The position numbers were made by a program, and so were the translations under genes. A DNA stretch of 64,000 nt from Spirochaetales bacterium. Lineage in GTDB: Bacteria; Spirochaetota; Leptospiria; Leptospirales; Leptonemataceae. Below are positions 17,638 through 26,450 of this stretch, piece after piece. The notes beneath the pieces are model-generated. The model worked only from the letters and a program-made list of their open reading frames with translations. It was not told the origin of the DNA and searched no databases. Position 1 is the stretch's first letter. The number at the start of each line of letters is the position of its first letter. The stretch spans positions 1 to 64,000 of the forward strand of contig JACKOY010000008.1 of NCBI GenBank assembly GCA_024233935.1, written 5' to 3'.

Positions 17638-18075
17638 CTATCGTCCGATGCCACGAGCGATCATCGCCGCGATGAATGGAATAACGACCACCAGCGCCAA
17701 TTCGATCTGATTCAGCAGGCGCAGCTTTGGAGCCGCAGCCAGTTCGATTGCCTGCCCCCGACGACGCGCCAGACGCCAGCGAATCAGCGTGATCATGGGC
17801 CAGATCTCCAGGAGAACTATGATCGCGAACAACGTCAATTTGAGGTGAAAAAGCGGATGGCTCATGTAGTAGGCCGTGCCCTTCCCAAAACCACCGAACG
17901 CGCGCAGAAGGCCGGTGGCGAGCCAGAGCAAGGCGGCCAGGCCCCAGAAATTGTCGGCGCGAAAGACCCGGTCCAATTCCACCGGAGTGCGAAGGGCACG
18001 CCCACGTGCGTAGACAGCGCCCAGGCCGATACCCAGAGCCAGCAAATGCAAGGCCGAAAGCAATCCCGCGATCAT
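17638..18075 (-). CDS. DUF2214 integral membrane protein
   Basis: 145 residues, four likely membrane helices. It matches the DUF2214 family (PF09980) by HLLALGIGLGAVYARGRAL, RADNFWGLAALLW, FGKGTAYY and the HPLFHLKL stretch with conserved His. Function unknown. It sits on the opposite strand between the PBP and SpoIID-like genes and is divergent from the latter with about 60 bases between starts, so the envelope cassette is probably split into two transcripts. Confidence 0.85.
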   Translation of the reverse strand: MIAGLLSALHLLALGIGLGAVYARGRALRTPVELDRVFRADNFWGLAALLWLATGLLRAFGGFGKGTAYYMSHPLFHLKLTLFAIIVLLEIWPMITLIRWRLARRRGQAIELAAAPKLRLLNQIELALVVVIPFIAAMIARGIGR

Positions 18076-18134
18076 AAGGGACAGAGTGAATGCACGAAGT
18101 ATCGCATCCAGTGGTTTTTGGTTTCGGCCGGCAG

Positions 18135-19316
18135 ATGAAAGTTACACCTTACGGAGTTGGGGCCGGTCGAAGACTGGCCTGTGGCATGGTGGGCCTGCTC
18201 GTCGGGGCCTGCGCCATGGAGTCGGTCGGACCGAATTCCGTGCGCGAGGTCACGATCGGCATCTTGAGCCGCGAGCGGCCGCAGAGCGTTTCGGTGCAAT
18301 GTGAAACCCTGAGGGTCTTTGCCGAAGGCACTACAGAAACGCCCGGAACAACACTTGAAGTCGAGGCCGATGGCGATTCTGTGTTGTTCCGACCGAGCAG
18401 GACCGCCCGAACTGCGAGCCTGATTGTGACCTGCGCGGAACCGTTGACCATCACGAGCCCGGCCGGCGGGCCGCGACGCTACGGTCGGCGTCTGGAAATC
18501 CAGGCGCGGAGATCTGCGCTGAGCCTGCGGGTCGCAGTACCCTTTGAGGCCTACGTCGCCAGTGTCGCCGACGCCGAACTGGGGGAGTTGCTGTCGGCGA
18601 ACAGGGAACCGCGCGAACTGAGGCGAGCCATGCGCATTGTGGTTCGGAGCTATGCCCTCGCCGGTCTTCACAGACATGCAGACGAAGGGTACGACTTCTG
18701 CGATCTGACACATTGCATGCACTTTCCCGGGCTTATGCCCGGTGCGGAAGCCGGAGAAGCTGGCCCGGTCTTACTCAATCCGCGAACCGAACAAGTGCTA
18801 CCGGCCTATTTCCACAGCACCTGTGGAGGGACGCTGGCCGGTCCCCGGTCCGCGTGGCCGGAAGCCCGTGACAACGATCTGTATCGAAGCGGTCCCGATG
18901 GAGCGGGCAACTGCGCGAGGTCTCCGCACTATCGATGGCGTGCAGAGATCGAGACCGATGACCTGCTGGGCGTTTTGCCGGGGGTCAGGTCTATACAGGA
19001 TATTCAGCTGCGTCGGGTTCAGGGGCGTGTGAGCCTTATCGAAGTGAACGACGGTCGTAGAACTCTGCGACTATCGGGAATGGAGTTTGTTTCCCGGGCC
19101 GGGCGGGCGTGGGGCTGGCAGCGCATCAAGAGCAATGCTTTCCGTATGCGTCGCCTGAGCCATGAACGTTATTTGATCGAAGGTCGCGGTCTGGGACATG
19201 GCGTTGGCCTCTGCCAGTGGGGCGCAGCCCGGCTGGCGGCAGAAGGCGCCACCGCTGAAGAGATTGTGCGTTACTATTTTCCGGGCGCCGATCTGGTGGA
19301 GACCCGCAGCCCATGA
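18135..19316 (+). CDS. SpoIID/LytB-domain lipoprotein (putative lytic transglycosylase)
   Basis: 393 residues. ATG at 18135 begins a signal peptide with a lipobox (MVGLLVGAC). The SpoIID domain is complete: VPFEAYVASVADAEL holds the Glu equivalent to the SpoIID catalytic acid. Further landmarks are the CDLTHCMHFPG region, AYFHSTCGG, and the C-terminal GLGHGVGLCQWGA followed by IVRYYFPG. SpoIID cleaves glycan strands lacking stem peptides. In a non-sporulating spirochaete the likely role is cell-wall remodelling or division. It overlaps the HExxH gene by four bases (ATGA). Confidence 0.88.
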   Translation: MKVTPYGVGAGRRLACGMVGLLVGACAMESVGPNSVREVTIGILSRERPQSVSVQCETLRVFAEGTTETPGTTLEVEADGDSVLFRPSRTARTASLIVTCAEPLTITSPAGGPRRYGRRLEIQARRSALSLRVAVPFEAYVASVADAELGELLSANREPRELRRAMRIVVRSYALAGLHRHADEGYDFCDLTHCMHFPGLMPGAEAGEAGPVLLNPRTEQVLPAYFHSTCGGTLAGPRSAWPEARDNDLYRSGPDGAGNCARSPHYRWRAEIETDDLLGVLPGVRSIQDIQLRRVQGRVSLIEVNDGRRTLRLSGMEFVSRAGRAWGWQRIKSNAFRMRRLSHERYLIEGRGLGHGVGLCQWGAARLAAEGATAEEIVRYYFPGADLVETRSP

Positions 19317-20053
19317 AGAGGCCTATCGTGCACATCATGCCGGTCCTATTGGTCTGTCTGGCCGGAGGAAGCGCGGCGCAGCCGACGGTAATGCAGATAG
19401 GGGCGAATCGCTATCGTTTCGTCGGGCCATCAGATCGTTTGGTGGCAGATTCCATCCAGGTTCTTGATGCGGCGTTGTTGGAAGAACAAGAAGAGCTGGA
19501 ACGCACCCTGGGCTTCAGTATGCCCCCGGCGGTCGTGATCGTAGCCGGCGACGCGAACGCTTTCCGGCAGATCACGGGGCAGCAGGGGCACGTGGCCGCC
19601 ATCTACAGACCGCGCGATGATCTTTTGATCTTTCAGAATCCGCATGGCCTGCGCCGTGCCGGGATCTTGCAGGTGACGGTTCGCCACGAGCTGTGCCATC
19701 GGGCTGCGGCGACACTGAGTTCCGGCGGGGGGAGCCACGCGAACTGGGTCGAGGAGAGCGTGTGCGAGGCCTACGCCCGATCCGAGAGGGCCGATTGCGC
19801 TCCACTGCGCGCGGCAATCCATGATCAGGTCATAGGATTGGTTGACTATGCGGATCTTTCCCGGGTGGTCGGGAGCGCCCTTGGGTCTATTCGCGCGGAA
19901 GAAAGGCGAACCGGGTTTTGTGTTGCCATTGATTGGGGGCAGCATCTGATCGCGAGACACGGCCTGAGGGCGTCCCTGGCGCTGAGCGCACGCCCGGATT
20001 TACCGGAGCTTGCCGAAAGCTTTGCAGGCTTTCAGGCTCGCTGGTCAGACTAA
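19313..20053 (+). CDS. Secreted HExxH metalloprotease-like protein
   Basis: 246 residues with a signal peptide (VLLVCLAGGSAAQ). Residues around 124-128 read HELCH, the HExxH zinc motif, followed about 20 residues later by NWVEESVCEAYA, which supplies the third Glu ligand of a gluzincin (peptidase MA-like). The start overlaps the SpoIID stop by four bases, so the two are translationally coupled. A periplasmic peptidase acting with the transglycosylase is a reasonable inference, but the substrate is unknown. Confidence 0.75.
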   Translation: MKRPIVHIMPVLLVCLAGGSAAQPTVMQIGANRYRFVGPSDRLVADSIQVLDAALLEEQEELERTLGFSMPPAVVIVAGDANAFRQITGQQGHVAAIYRPRDDLLIFQNPHGLRRAGILQVTVRHELCHRAAATLSSGGGSHANWVEESVCEAYARSERADCAPLRAAIHDQVIGLVDYADLSRVVGSALGSIRAEERRTGFCVAIDWGQHLIARHGLRASLALSARPDLPELAESFAGFQARWSD

Positions 20054-20068
20054 CCAGGCAGGACACAC

Positions 20069-20368
20069 TTGAAGCGCAGAATCGTCTGGAGCATTTTGAT
20101 CGCGGCCGCCGTAAACCTGGTCTACCTGGTGCTTGTGGTATTTGTCGCTTTGAGTGCCGTCCGGAATGCCGGTGACACAACTGCAGTTCTCTCGATTGCA
20201 ACAGGAGCCATTAAGGTCCTGAGCCTCCCGATGGCGTGGCTTTGGCATCTGGCACCAGACGGAGCGCTTCCGGGCTGGAGTGAGTACGCGGCCTTCCTGC
20301 TCAACAGCCTGCTCTGGGGATTCTTGATTTCTGGAATGCTTCTCCGCGCGCACCAATCCCACACTTGA
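20069..20368 (+). CDS. Small integral membrane protein
   Basis: 99 residues starting with TTG at 20069, 15 bases after the HExxH gene. About three hydrophobic segments: residues 6-30, 38-57 and 74-92. No recognised family. Its position at the end of the PBP/SpoIID run suggests an accessory role in that operon. The next gene is convergent. Confidence 0.6.
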   Translation: MKRRIVWSILIAAAVNLVYLVLVVFVALSAVRNAGDTTAVLSIATGAIKVLSLPMAWLWHLAPDGALPGWSEYAAFLLNSLLWGFLISGMLLRAHQSHT

Positions 20369-20401
20369 TCTTTCAGGGCAAAGAAAAGGCACAAACTATG
20401 G

Positions 20402-20884
20402 CTAGTCTGGCGGTGCACGAGTGAAGTAAATCCAGGTATGCCGCTCGGTAACGCCTGAAGACCGATCAATGCCCTGCTCAAAACGATAATTCGATACAGA
20501 CTCGGTAGGAGCTCCTTCCGTGAAGAGACCGCCGGCTTCATCGATCTCCAGTAGCCGCACAAACATCCGGCACATGGTCACGCCGGAACCACCCGCCAGG
20601 CACCGCAGCTCTGTCCAGACCTCCCCCGGAATCCTGGCATTGACGCTTACCAAATGCTGACCGGCCGGCTGATAGCGGCGCGTCACCCGATTGATATTGG
20701 GGAGGTGGTTGCGACGCCGCAACCCGGGAGCGGCCGTCAGTAGAAACCGAAGGTAGTCCGCAACCGTGCCGAAGTCCCTCTGTCGCTTGCGCAGAAAACG
20801 CACCAGATATATGGGAACCAGAAATGTGCAGGGAGGCTTCACCGGAACCGTGGTGCTTGAAGACCATTGGATTCGCTTTTCCAT
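20402..20884 (-). CDS. DUF1564 family protein (Leptospira-type)
   Basis: 160 residues. It matches the Leptospira-expanded DUF1564 pattern: an N-terminal CTFLVPIYLVRFLRKRQ helix, GTVADYLRFLL, then the C-terminal EVWTELRCLAGGSGVTMCRM followed by FVRLLEI. Members are small basic proteins with a ribbon-helix-helix-like flavour, often in many copies per leptospiral genome, and their function is not established. It is divergent from riboflavin synthase (89 bases apart). A second, more diverged copy lies at 61935-62462. Confidence 0.72.
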   Translation of the reverse strand: MEKRIQWSSSTTVPVKPPCTFLVPIYLVRFLRKRQRDFGTVADYLRFLLTAAPGLRRRNHLPNINRVTRRYQPAGQHLVSVNARIPGEVWTELRCLAGGSGVTMCRMFVRLLEIDEAGGLFTEGAPTESVSNYRFEQGIDRSSGVTERHTWIYFTRAPPD

Positions 20885-20973
20885 ACCGGGGAAAGGTCGC
20901 CGGTTTCCATTCTATTGCGCATTTTTCTGGAAGCGATTGACAGACGGGCCGCGCCAGGTCCCTCATATGCAGA

Positions 20974-21582
20974 ATGTTCACGGGAATTATCGAAGCCGCC
21001 GGCCGGGTACTGAGCATCGAGCGTCGCGGTGAGAGTCAGGAGTTTCGGCTCGTATGCCCGCTTGCGTCGGAATTCCGGGTAGACGAGAGTGTCAGTCACA
21101 ACGGGGTCTGCCTCACGGTTGAGGCGATCGACACGACCGAGAATTCCTACCGGGTAACCGCCATCTCCGAAACCCTCTCGAAGACGAACCTGGGTCAGCT
21201 TGTCGTGGGTGATCTCGTTAATCTGGAACGCTCATTGCGCGCGGACGGTCGGGTTGACGGGCATTTTGTTCAGGGCCACGTCGACTGCACCGGAACTGTA
21301 ACCGGGCGTCGGGAAATTTCGGGCAGCCTGGAACTCGAAATCGAGTACGATGCACAGTTTCGACATCTGGTCGTTCCGCGCGGCAGCATTTGCGTGAACG
21401 GAATCAGTCTGACCGTGGCTCGAATGCCGGAGCTTGCGCCCCGCTTTACGATAGCGTTAATTCCCCATACGCTCAGTCGCACGAACATCGCGACGGCCGC
21501 GCTCCATTCCACCGTGAACCTGGAATTTGATATTCTGGGAAAGTATATCGCCAGGATCAGAGCTCTTGGCGGTGCTCCCTGA
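20974..21582 (+). CDS. ribE: Riboflavin synthase alpha chain
   Basis: Converts two 6,7-dimethyl-8-ribityllumazine molecules into riboflavin. The N-terminus MFTGIIEAAG is diagnostic. Two lumazine-binding repeats are visible, each with a GVCLTV or GISLTV core and the HFVQGHVD signature between them. Length (202) is normal. No other rib genes lie nearby. The last 26 bases overlap a small zinc-ribbon gene on the opposite strand. Confidence 0.95.
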   Translation: MFTGIIEAAGRVLSIERRGESQEFRLVCPLASEFRVDESVSHNGVCLTVEAIDTTENSYRVTAISETLSKTNLGQLVVGDLVNLERSLRADGRVDGHFVQGHVDCTGTVTGRREISGSLELEIEYDAQFRHLVVPRGSICVNGISLTVARMPELAPRFTIALIPHTLSRTNIATAALHSTVNLEFDILGKYIARIRALGGAP

Positions 21583-21784
21583 TCGCCTTGCGGATGGCCA
21601 GGGTCAGAGGGCGCTGACAACGCGGGCAATGGATTTCGATTTCAAGATGAACGGGTTGCAGGTAGAGCTGAATCGGTCGATTGCAGCCATCACAAATGAA
21701 GGTCTGCTCGAAGGGCGAAAATCTTTCGCCCTTCGGAGCCGCCTGAGTCGTCGCTACCCCGCGTTTCCGAGTTTCTTCCGTCAT
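21557..21784 (-). CDS. Small zinc-ribbon protein
   Basis: 75 residues. Two Cys pairs, CDGC and CPRC about 20 residues apart, form a classical zinc ribbon. The C-terminus is basic and helical (LAIRKAIREHRQEL). No recognised family. It is the last of three small minus-strand genes between aminopeptidase N and riboflavin synthase. Confidence 0.6.
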   Translation of the reverse strand: MTEETRKRGVATTQAAPKGERFSPFEQTFICDGCNRPIQLYLQPVHLEIEIHCPRCQRPLTLAIRKAIREHRQEL

Positions 21785-21853
21785 GGCTGGTCGCCCCTGA
21801 ACAGATCATCGGCAGAACCGCCGACCTCGATTACAACGCGCGGCATGACAGCG

Positions 21854-22048
21854 TCAGGCGGTCTTCAGTTCGCGACCGCGCTCATCCCGGGCAATAAAGC
21901 GGTCCTCGGTTTCAGGATCGCTCGCCCGCAGGCGCTCGTTGTAGTAGCGCGCCTTCTGCACGGCACGCTCGCGATTGGTTGTACTGCCCACAGTCGATAA
22001 CAGGATTTCTTCCCCCGTCGGACTGATACGCCAGATTGAGTATTTCAT
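21854..22048 (-). CDS. Small hypothetical protein
   Basis: 64 residues from ATG 22048 (a second ATG at 22057 would add three residues). The sequence KYSIWRISPTGEEILL followed by a helical RERAVQKARYYNERL looks like a compact soluble fold. It follows a perfect inverted repeat at 22066-22100. No clear ribosome site. Coding status is plausible rather than proven. Confidence 0.5.
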   Translation of the reverse strand: MKYSIWRISPTGEEILLSTVGSTTNRERAVQKARYYNERLRASDPETEDRFIARDERGRELKTA

Positions 22049-22065
22049 ATGGACCATGCTTTTTT

Positions 22066-22100
22066 GTGCGCCGCACCAGTCAAATGATTTTGCGGCGCAC
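22066..22100. repeat. Perfect 10-bp inverted repeat between two small genes
   Basis: GTGCGCCGCA (22066-22075) and TGCGGCGCAC (22091-22100) form a perfect 10-base-pair stem around a 15-base loop. It lies in the 64-base gap between the minus-strand genes ending at 22113 and starting at 22048. A run of six T precedes the stem on the plus strand (A on the minus strand), so it is not a standard terminator for these minus-strand genes. It could be an operator for a dimeric regulator or an mRNA-processing hairpin. Confidence 0.55.
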
Positions 22101-22112
22101 CATGACACATAT

Positions 22113-22391
22113 TCAGATCGCCAGGGCGTTTTTGAGGCAGTATTGGACGTGCATTCGAAAAACACGCAAACTGGGCCTCCCCATCTGCAAAAATGACTGT
22201 TCCAGGTCGCTTGCCTCGCAGTGAGTTTCGTGCGCCAGGCCGGCCAGATGCTCACGCTCCTCCGCGCTCAGCTGCACCGACCGGTCCGAGCGAAGGCTCT
22301 TGCGGAGGGTCGCCCGAAACCAGCGTTCCTTCCGACGTTCTTCTAGATGGGCGGATATGCGCCCGGCCACACCACCAAAAAGGGTCCTCAT
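22113..22391 (-). CDS. Small helical hypothetical protein
   Basis: 92 residues from ATG 22391, which has a strong GGAGG site nine bases upstream. Basic, helical N-terminal part (HLEERRKERWFRATLRKSL), then SAEEREHLAGLAHE and a C-terminal RPSLRVFRMHVQYCLKNAL. The C-terminal half faintly recalls the end of DUF1564 proteins, but I would not assign it. No membrane segment. Confidence 0.6.
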   Translation of the reverse strand: MRTLFGGVAGRISAHLEERRKERWFRATLRKSLRSDRSVQLSAEEREHLAGLAHETHCEASDLEQSFLQMGRPSLRVFRMHVQYCLKNALAI

Positions 22392-22527
22392 CCCGCGTTC
22401 CTCCCAGGATATGAGACATAATACAGGCGGATAGGTCTTTTGCCACACTTTTTTTGCGACCCGGCCGGACCACAAAGGCGCGATTCGCCCTTGACCGGTG
22501 CCGGTTCGGGAGCGAGCCGGAGAACCC

Positions 22528-25182
22528 ATGAAACTAGACCCTCCTGGACCGAAGCCCGCCCGCAAACCTACCCGCCTGAGCGACTACCAGCCCCCTGGCT
22601 TCTCCATCCCCGAAGCGGAGCTTGATTTCGAGCTCGATTGGGAACGTACGATCGTTACCAACCGGATGCGCGTACTTCGCGGATCAGGGGCCACCGAGCT
22701 GGAGCTCGACGGGGAACAACTGGAACTCCTGGAGATCCGACTCAATGGCCAGAAGCTCTCTGAGGCGGACTATGAGCTTGACGAGAAGTCCCTCTCTATA
22801 CCCGGACTTCCGTCGGAATGCTGGCTTGAGGTGCGAACAGCCATCAGTCCAAAGGCCAACACGGCCCTGGAAGGACTCTACGCATCGGGCGGGCTTTTGT
22901 GTACGCAAAACGAACCGGAAGGCTTTCGGCGCATCACCTACTTCATTGATCGCCCCGACAATCTGGCGCGCTTTCGAGTCCGGCTCAGCGCGAAACAAGA
23001 AGACTTCCCGGTGTTGCTTGCAAACGGAAACGCGGTCGAACGAAGAAAGCTGTCCGATGGGCGCCACAGCGTGACCTGGGAGGATCCTCACCCGAAGCCG
23101 ACGTATCTTTTTGCCCTGGTGGCCGGTGACCTGGCCTGCGTCGCCGATCGATTTCGCACACGGTCGAGTCGGGATGTGAAACTCGAGATCTATGTAGAGG
23201 CCGGCAACGAGCCCAGAGCCGCCTACGCCATGCAGGCTCTGAAAGACGCCATGCGCTGGGACGAACAACGTTTCGGACTGGAGTACGACCTCGACGTCTA
23301 CATGATCGTTGCTGTTTCAGATTTCAATATGGGGGCGATGGAAAACAAAGGACTGAACCTGTTTAACGCAAAACTCGTGCTGGCCGATCCCGCGACCGCA
23401 ACCGATGACACCTTTGAGTTCATTCAGGGAGTGATCGGCCATGAGTACTTCCACAACTGGACCGGCAACCGTGTCACCTGTCGCGACTGGTTTCAACTCA
23501 CACTGAAAGAGGGGCTCACGGTCTATCGGGATCAATTGTTCAGTGCCGATCTGAACGAAGCTGCAGTGAAAAGAATTCGCGACGTCCGCCACCTGCGCGA
23601 ATTCCAATTTCCGGAAGATGCCGGACCGATGGCGCATCCGATTCAACCCCAGGAGTACCTGGAGATAAACAATTTCTATACCATGACCGTTTACGAGAAA
23701 GGCGCTGAGGTAATCCGCATGATCGCCACGCTGATCGGCGAACAAGCCTTCCGACAGGGAATGGACCTGTACTTCAAGCGCCACGATGGAAGCGCCGTCA
23801 CAACTGAACAGTTCGTTTCCGCAATGGAAGACGCCTCCGGAACCGATCTTACGCAGTTTCGACGCTGGTACATTCAAAAGGGCACCCCGGTCGTTTCGTG
23901 TTCCCAGGCCTACGACGCCAATTCGGGTACGCTCACGCTCACATTGACCCAGAACCAGACCGACTTCGACCGACAGCCGGAGGCGCCCTGGCTCGAAATA
24001 CCAATTCGCCTGGGTTTTCTCGACGAAAATGGAAAACAGCTGCGCCCCGAAATCGCCTCGGACGCACTACTTCGAGGCCCTGAATCGGATGGTTCCTATC
24101 TGGTAAGCCTGCGCGAAGAGCACCTCCGCCTGCACCTGAAGGGTTTACAAACGCGGCCGATTGTTTCGGCCCTGCGGGGTTTTTCCGCGCCGGTGATTCT
24201 GAAGCAAGATCTCGATCGCCGTGATCGGGCCGTTTTGTTGGCGCACGATCCGGATCTGTTCAATCGCTGGGAGGCCGGTCAGCACCTTTACAGGGAGACG
24301 ATCGATCTTTTCCTGCAGCAAACGCAAAGCGAGGTGGACGAAGTGTTGTCCGCTGCCTTTGGATCCCTGCTCGGGGCCCCTCTGGACCCGGCCTTTCTCT
24401 CTCTGGCCATCGAAGTTCCCTCGCTGCGTGAGCTGACTGCCGACCAGAACCCGGCCCGCTTCGACGAAACTCACCAGGCGCGTCGCCGGCTACGACGCTG
24501 CCTCGCTACGGCCCACCGGGAACTGCTGCTGAACCTCTACACAAAACTTCAAACGGAAAGCGCAGCCGACGAGAGGGTCGCCCGCGGAAACCGGCGCCTG
24601 AAAAACGTCTGCCTGCACTATCTTATGGAACTCGATGAACCCGCAGTCGATACGCTGGCCTGGGAGCAGTTTCAAAACGCAAACAATCTGACCGATAGCC
24701 TGGCCGCCCTTTCCGGCCTGACCGAGAGTGAGTCACCCCGGCGCAGTGAAGCCCTGCAGATTTTTCGGGAGCGCTGGCAGCATGACTCTCTCGTCATCGA
24801 TCATTGGTTTGCAGTGCAGGCACTTTGCACGCGCGCCGATACCGCCCGGGTCGTCCGGGAACTGCAAAACGATCCATTGTTTTCGCTGACGAATCCGAAC
24901 AAGGTGCGGTCCCTGTTTGGAGCTTTTACCCGCAATGCACTGCGATTCAATGCGGCCGACGGTTCTGGCTACACCCTCATCGCCGGTAAGGTACGCGCCC
25001 TGGACGACATCAATCCTTCCATCGCGGCCCACCTGATGAATTCCTTTACGCACGCTGCACGCCTCGACCGACAGCGCAAGGACCACGCGCGCACCGCCAT
25101 CGAAAGCGTGCTCCAAGAGCAGGGCTTGTCCAACGCGGTCTTTGAGGTCGCCGATCGATGCCGCCGCGCCACGGAAGCATAA
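22528..25182 (+). CDS. pepN: Aminopeptidase N (M1 family, alanyl aminopeptidase)
   Basis: 884-residue zinc aminopeptidase that removes N-terminal residues from cytoplasmic peptides. Substrate-recognition motif GAMEN at about residue 270 and the zinc motif HEYFHNW at about 305, followed by the downstream Glu in KEGLTVYRDQLF. The overall length and C-terminal armadillo-like region fit the E. coli PepN type. ATG at 22528 is preferred (preceded by GGAGAA); an upstream in-frame start at 22498 is possible. Confidence 0.95.
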   Translation: MKLDPPGPKPARKPTRLSDYQPPGFSIPEAELDFELDWERTIVTNRMRVLRGSGATELELDGEQLELLEIRLNGQKLSEADYELDEKSLSIPGLPSECWLEVRTAISPKANTALEGLYASGGLLCTQNEPEGFRRITYFIDRPDNLARFRVRLSAKQEDFPVLLANGNAVERRKLSDGRHSVTWEDPHPKPTYLFALVAGDLACVADRFRTRSSRDVKLEIYVEAGNEPRAAYAMQALKDAMRWDEQRFGLEYDLDVYMIVAVSDFNMGAMENKGLNLFNAKLVLADPATATDDTFEFIQGVIGHEYFHNWTGNRVTCRDWFQLTLKEGLTVYRDQLFSADLNEAAVKRIRDVRHLREFQFPEDAGPMAHPIQPQEYLEINNFYTMTVYEKGAEVIRMIATLIGEQAFRQGMDLYFKRHDGSAVTTEQFVSAMEDASGTDLTQFRRWYIQKGTPVVSCSQAYDANSGTLTLTLTQNQTDFDRQPEAPWLEIPIRLGFLDENGKQLRPEIASDALLRGPESDGSYLVSLREEHLRLHLKGLQTRPIVSALRGFSAPVILKQDLDRRDRAVLLAHDPDLFNRWEAGQHLYRETIDLFLQQTQSEVDEVLSAAFGSLLGAPLDPAFLSLAIEVPSLRELTADQNPARFDETHQARRRLRRCLATAHRELLLNLYTKLQTESAADERVARGNRRLKNVCLHYLMELDEPAVDTLAWEQFQNANNLTDSLAALSGLTESESPRRSEALQIFRERWQHDSLVIDHWFAVQALCTRADTARVVRELQNDPLFSLTNPNKVRSLFGAFTRNALRFNAADGSGYTLIAGKVRALDDINPSIAAHLMNSFTHAARLDRQRKDHARTAIESVLQEQGLSNAVFEVADRCRRATEA

Positions 25183-25200
25183 TCGCGGGAAGACGTGAGT

Positions 25201-26334
25201 TCAGGAAACGAATGGCTTTTCGATGCGGGCGCCCGGAGCAAGCGTGATTTTATGATGGCGGGCGCCGGCTTCGTCCAGGGCGGCCTGAACCGCCGCAACC
25301 GAGCCGGGTGCGAACGTAAACAAAGTGCCTCCGCCACCCGATCCGTTGATTTTGCCCCCCAGCGCGCCGCTTTGATTGCATAGTTTTTGCAATTCGTCGA
25401 TGCGCGGCGTGGAAACCCCCAGGGTTTGAGAAAGAATGCGGTGCTCCTCGTTCAGCATCGTGCCCATTTCCTCAGGCACAACAGTGGAGCGCAACATGGC
25501 CAGTCCGCGCTGGCACAAATCCCGATTGATCAAATGATCACGTACGATCGCACGGGTGACAGAGGGCAAGGCTTCTTCGGAAACGTGGCGATCAAATTCA
25601 GAAATCGTGCTCGCGTCCAGCCGGAAGTCCGGCCAGACGCGGCTCGCGCTCTCAACGGCGGCGCGCGCGCGGCCACTCACGGAACTCAAAACCCCCTGGG
25701 TGTCCTTGGGTTGACCCGAATCTATCAAAATGAGGTCCTCAGGAACGCAGGGCAGGTGTTCGACGCCGTACTCTACCGCTCCTTCAAGACTTTCATTCGC
25801 GCGACGAAAAACATACACCAGTCCGCCCAGGTAGCAGGAGTACTGGTCCATCATTCCGCCGGAACCCTGAAAGAGTTCCTTTTCACCCCGATATACAAGC
25901 CGCGCCACACGCTCCGGATGATTCACATACGAAGCACGATCGGGATGCTCCCCGATTTCGATAAGCAGGCGCATCCAGGCCGCGCTCATCGCGGACGATG
26001 ATGAACAACCGGCCCGAAACGGGATGTCCGAACGAAAAACCAGTTCGCCGCCCTTTGGTAGTCTGAAGCCCTCTTCCAGCAGAACCCGCGCTATGCCCCA
26101 GCAATAGTCGTCGTTACTGCGCGGCTCTTCGGCATGAATGTCGAGCTCTGCCGCGGCACGATCGGGGAGATCAGGAGTATGAATCAGAAACCTGGACCCG
26201 GCCCCTGGTCTATAGGTGATGCGAAAGCGCCGGTCCACTGCCATGGCGATGACCGGCAGACCCAGGTAGTCCTGGTGCTCCCCGAAAAGACAGATTCGCC
26301 CCGGGGCGCTCGCCGTTATCTCGCTTTGAGCCAT
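25201..26334 (-). CDS. GHMP kinase, galactokinase-like
   Basis: 377 residues. The N-terminal APGRICLFGEHQDYLG is close to the galactokinase signature, and the ATP-binding GHMP loop follows as PFRAGCSSSSAMSAAW. The motif GSGGMMDQYSCYLGG carries the catalytic Asp, and GGKINGSGGGGTLF is the C-terminal GHMP motif. It phosphorylates a sugar or related alcohol; galactose is the default guess, but no Leloir pathway genes lie nearby and the family includes kinases for other sugars. It converges with pepN and is divergent from the phosphoesterase gene. Confidence 0.82.
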   Translation of the reverse strand: MAQSEITASAPGRICLFGEHQDYLGLPVIAMAVDRRFRITYRPGAGSRFLIHTPDLPDRAAAELDIHAEEPRSNDDYCWGIARVLLEEGFRLPKGGELVFRSDIPFRAGCSSSSAMSAAWMRLLIEIGEHPDRASYVNHPERVARLVYRGEKELFQGSGGMMDQYSCYLGGLVYVFRRANESLEGAVEYGVEHLPCVPEDLILIDSGQPKDTQGVLSSVSGRARAAVESASRVWPDFRLDASTISEFDRHVSEEALPSVTRAIVRDHLINRDLCQRGLAMLRSTVVPEEMGTMLNEEHRILSQTLGVSTPRIDELQKLCNQSGALGGKINGSGGGGTLFTFAPGSVAAVQAALDEAGARHHKITLAPGARIEKPFVS

Positions 26335-26417
26335 GGAGACGGAAGCTCGGGCAAAGAAATCCAGCGGTCAACCAATATAGCGCAGAACATGCGGACCTCG
26401 TGACTTCAAAAAAGGTG

Positions 26418-26433
26418 GCCCCGCCCGCGGGGC
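26418..26433 (+). other. GC-rich hairpin between divergent genes
   Basis: GCCCCG (26418-26423) pairs with CGGGGC (26428-26433) around CCCG, followed by TTTAAG. No gene ends upstream on the plus strand, so it is more likely a leader hairpin of the phosphoesterase gene (start 26451) than a terminator. Confidence 0.35.
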
Positions 26434-26450
26434 TTTAAGAGCATGAATAC

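Noticed and set aside
17638..18075. DUF2214 gene as a member of the SpoIID operon
   Set aside because: It is on the opposite strand and has its own family; it only separates the cassette.
26418..26433. Terminator before the phosphoesterase gene
   Set aside because: No upstream plus-strand gene needs it and the T run is short. Kept as an unassigned hairpin.
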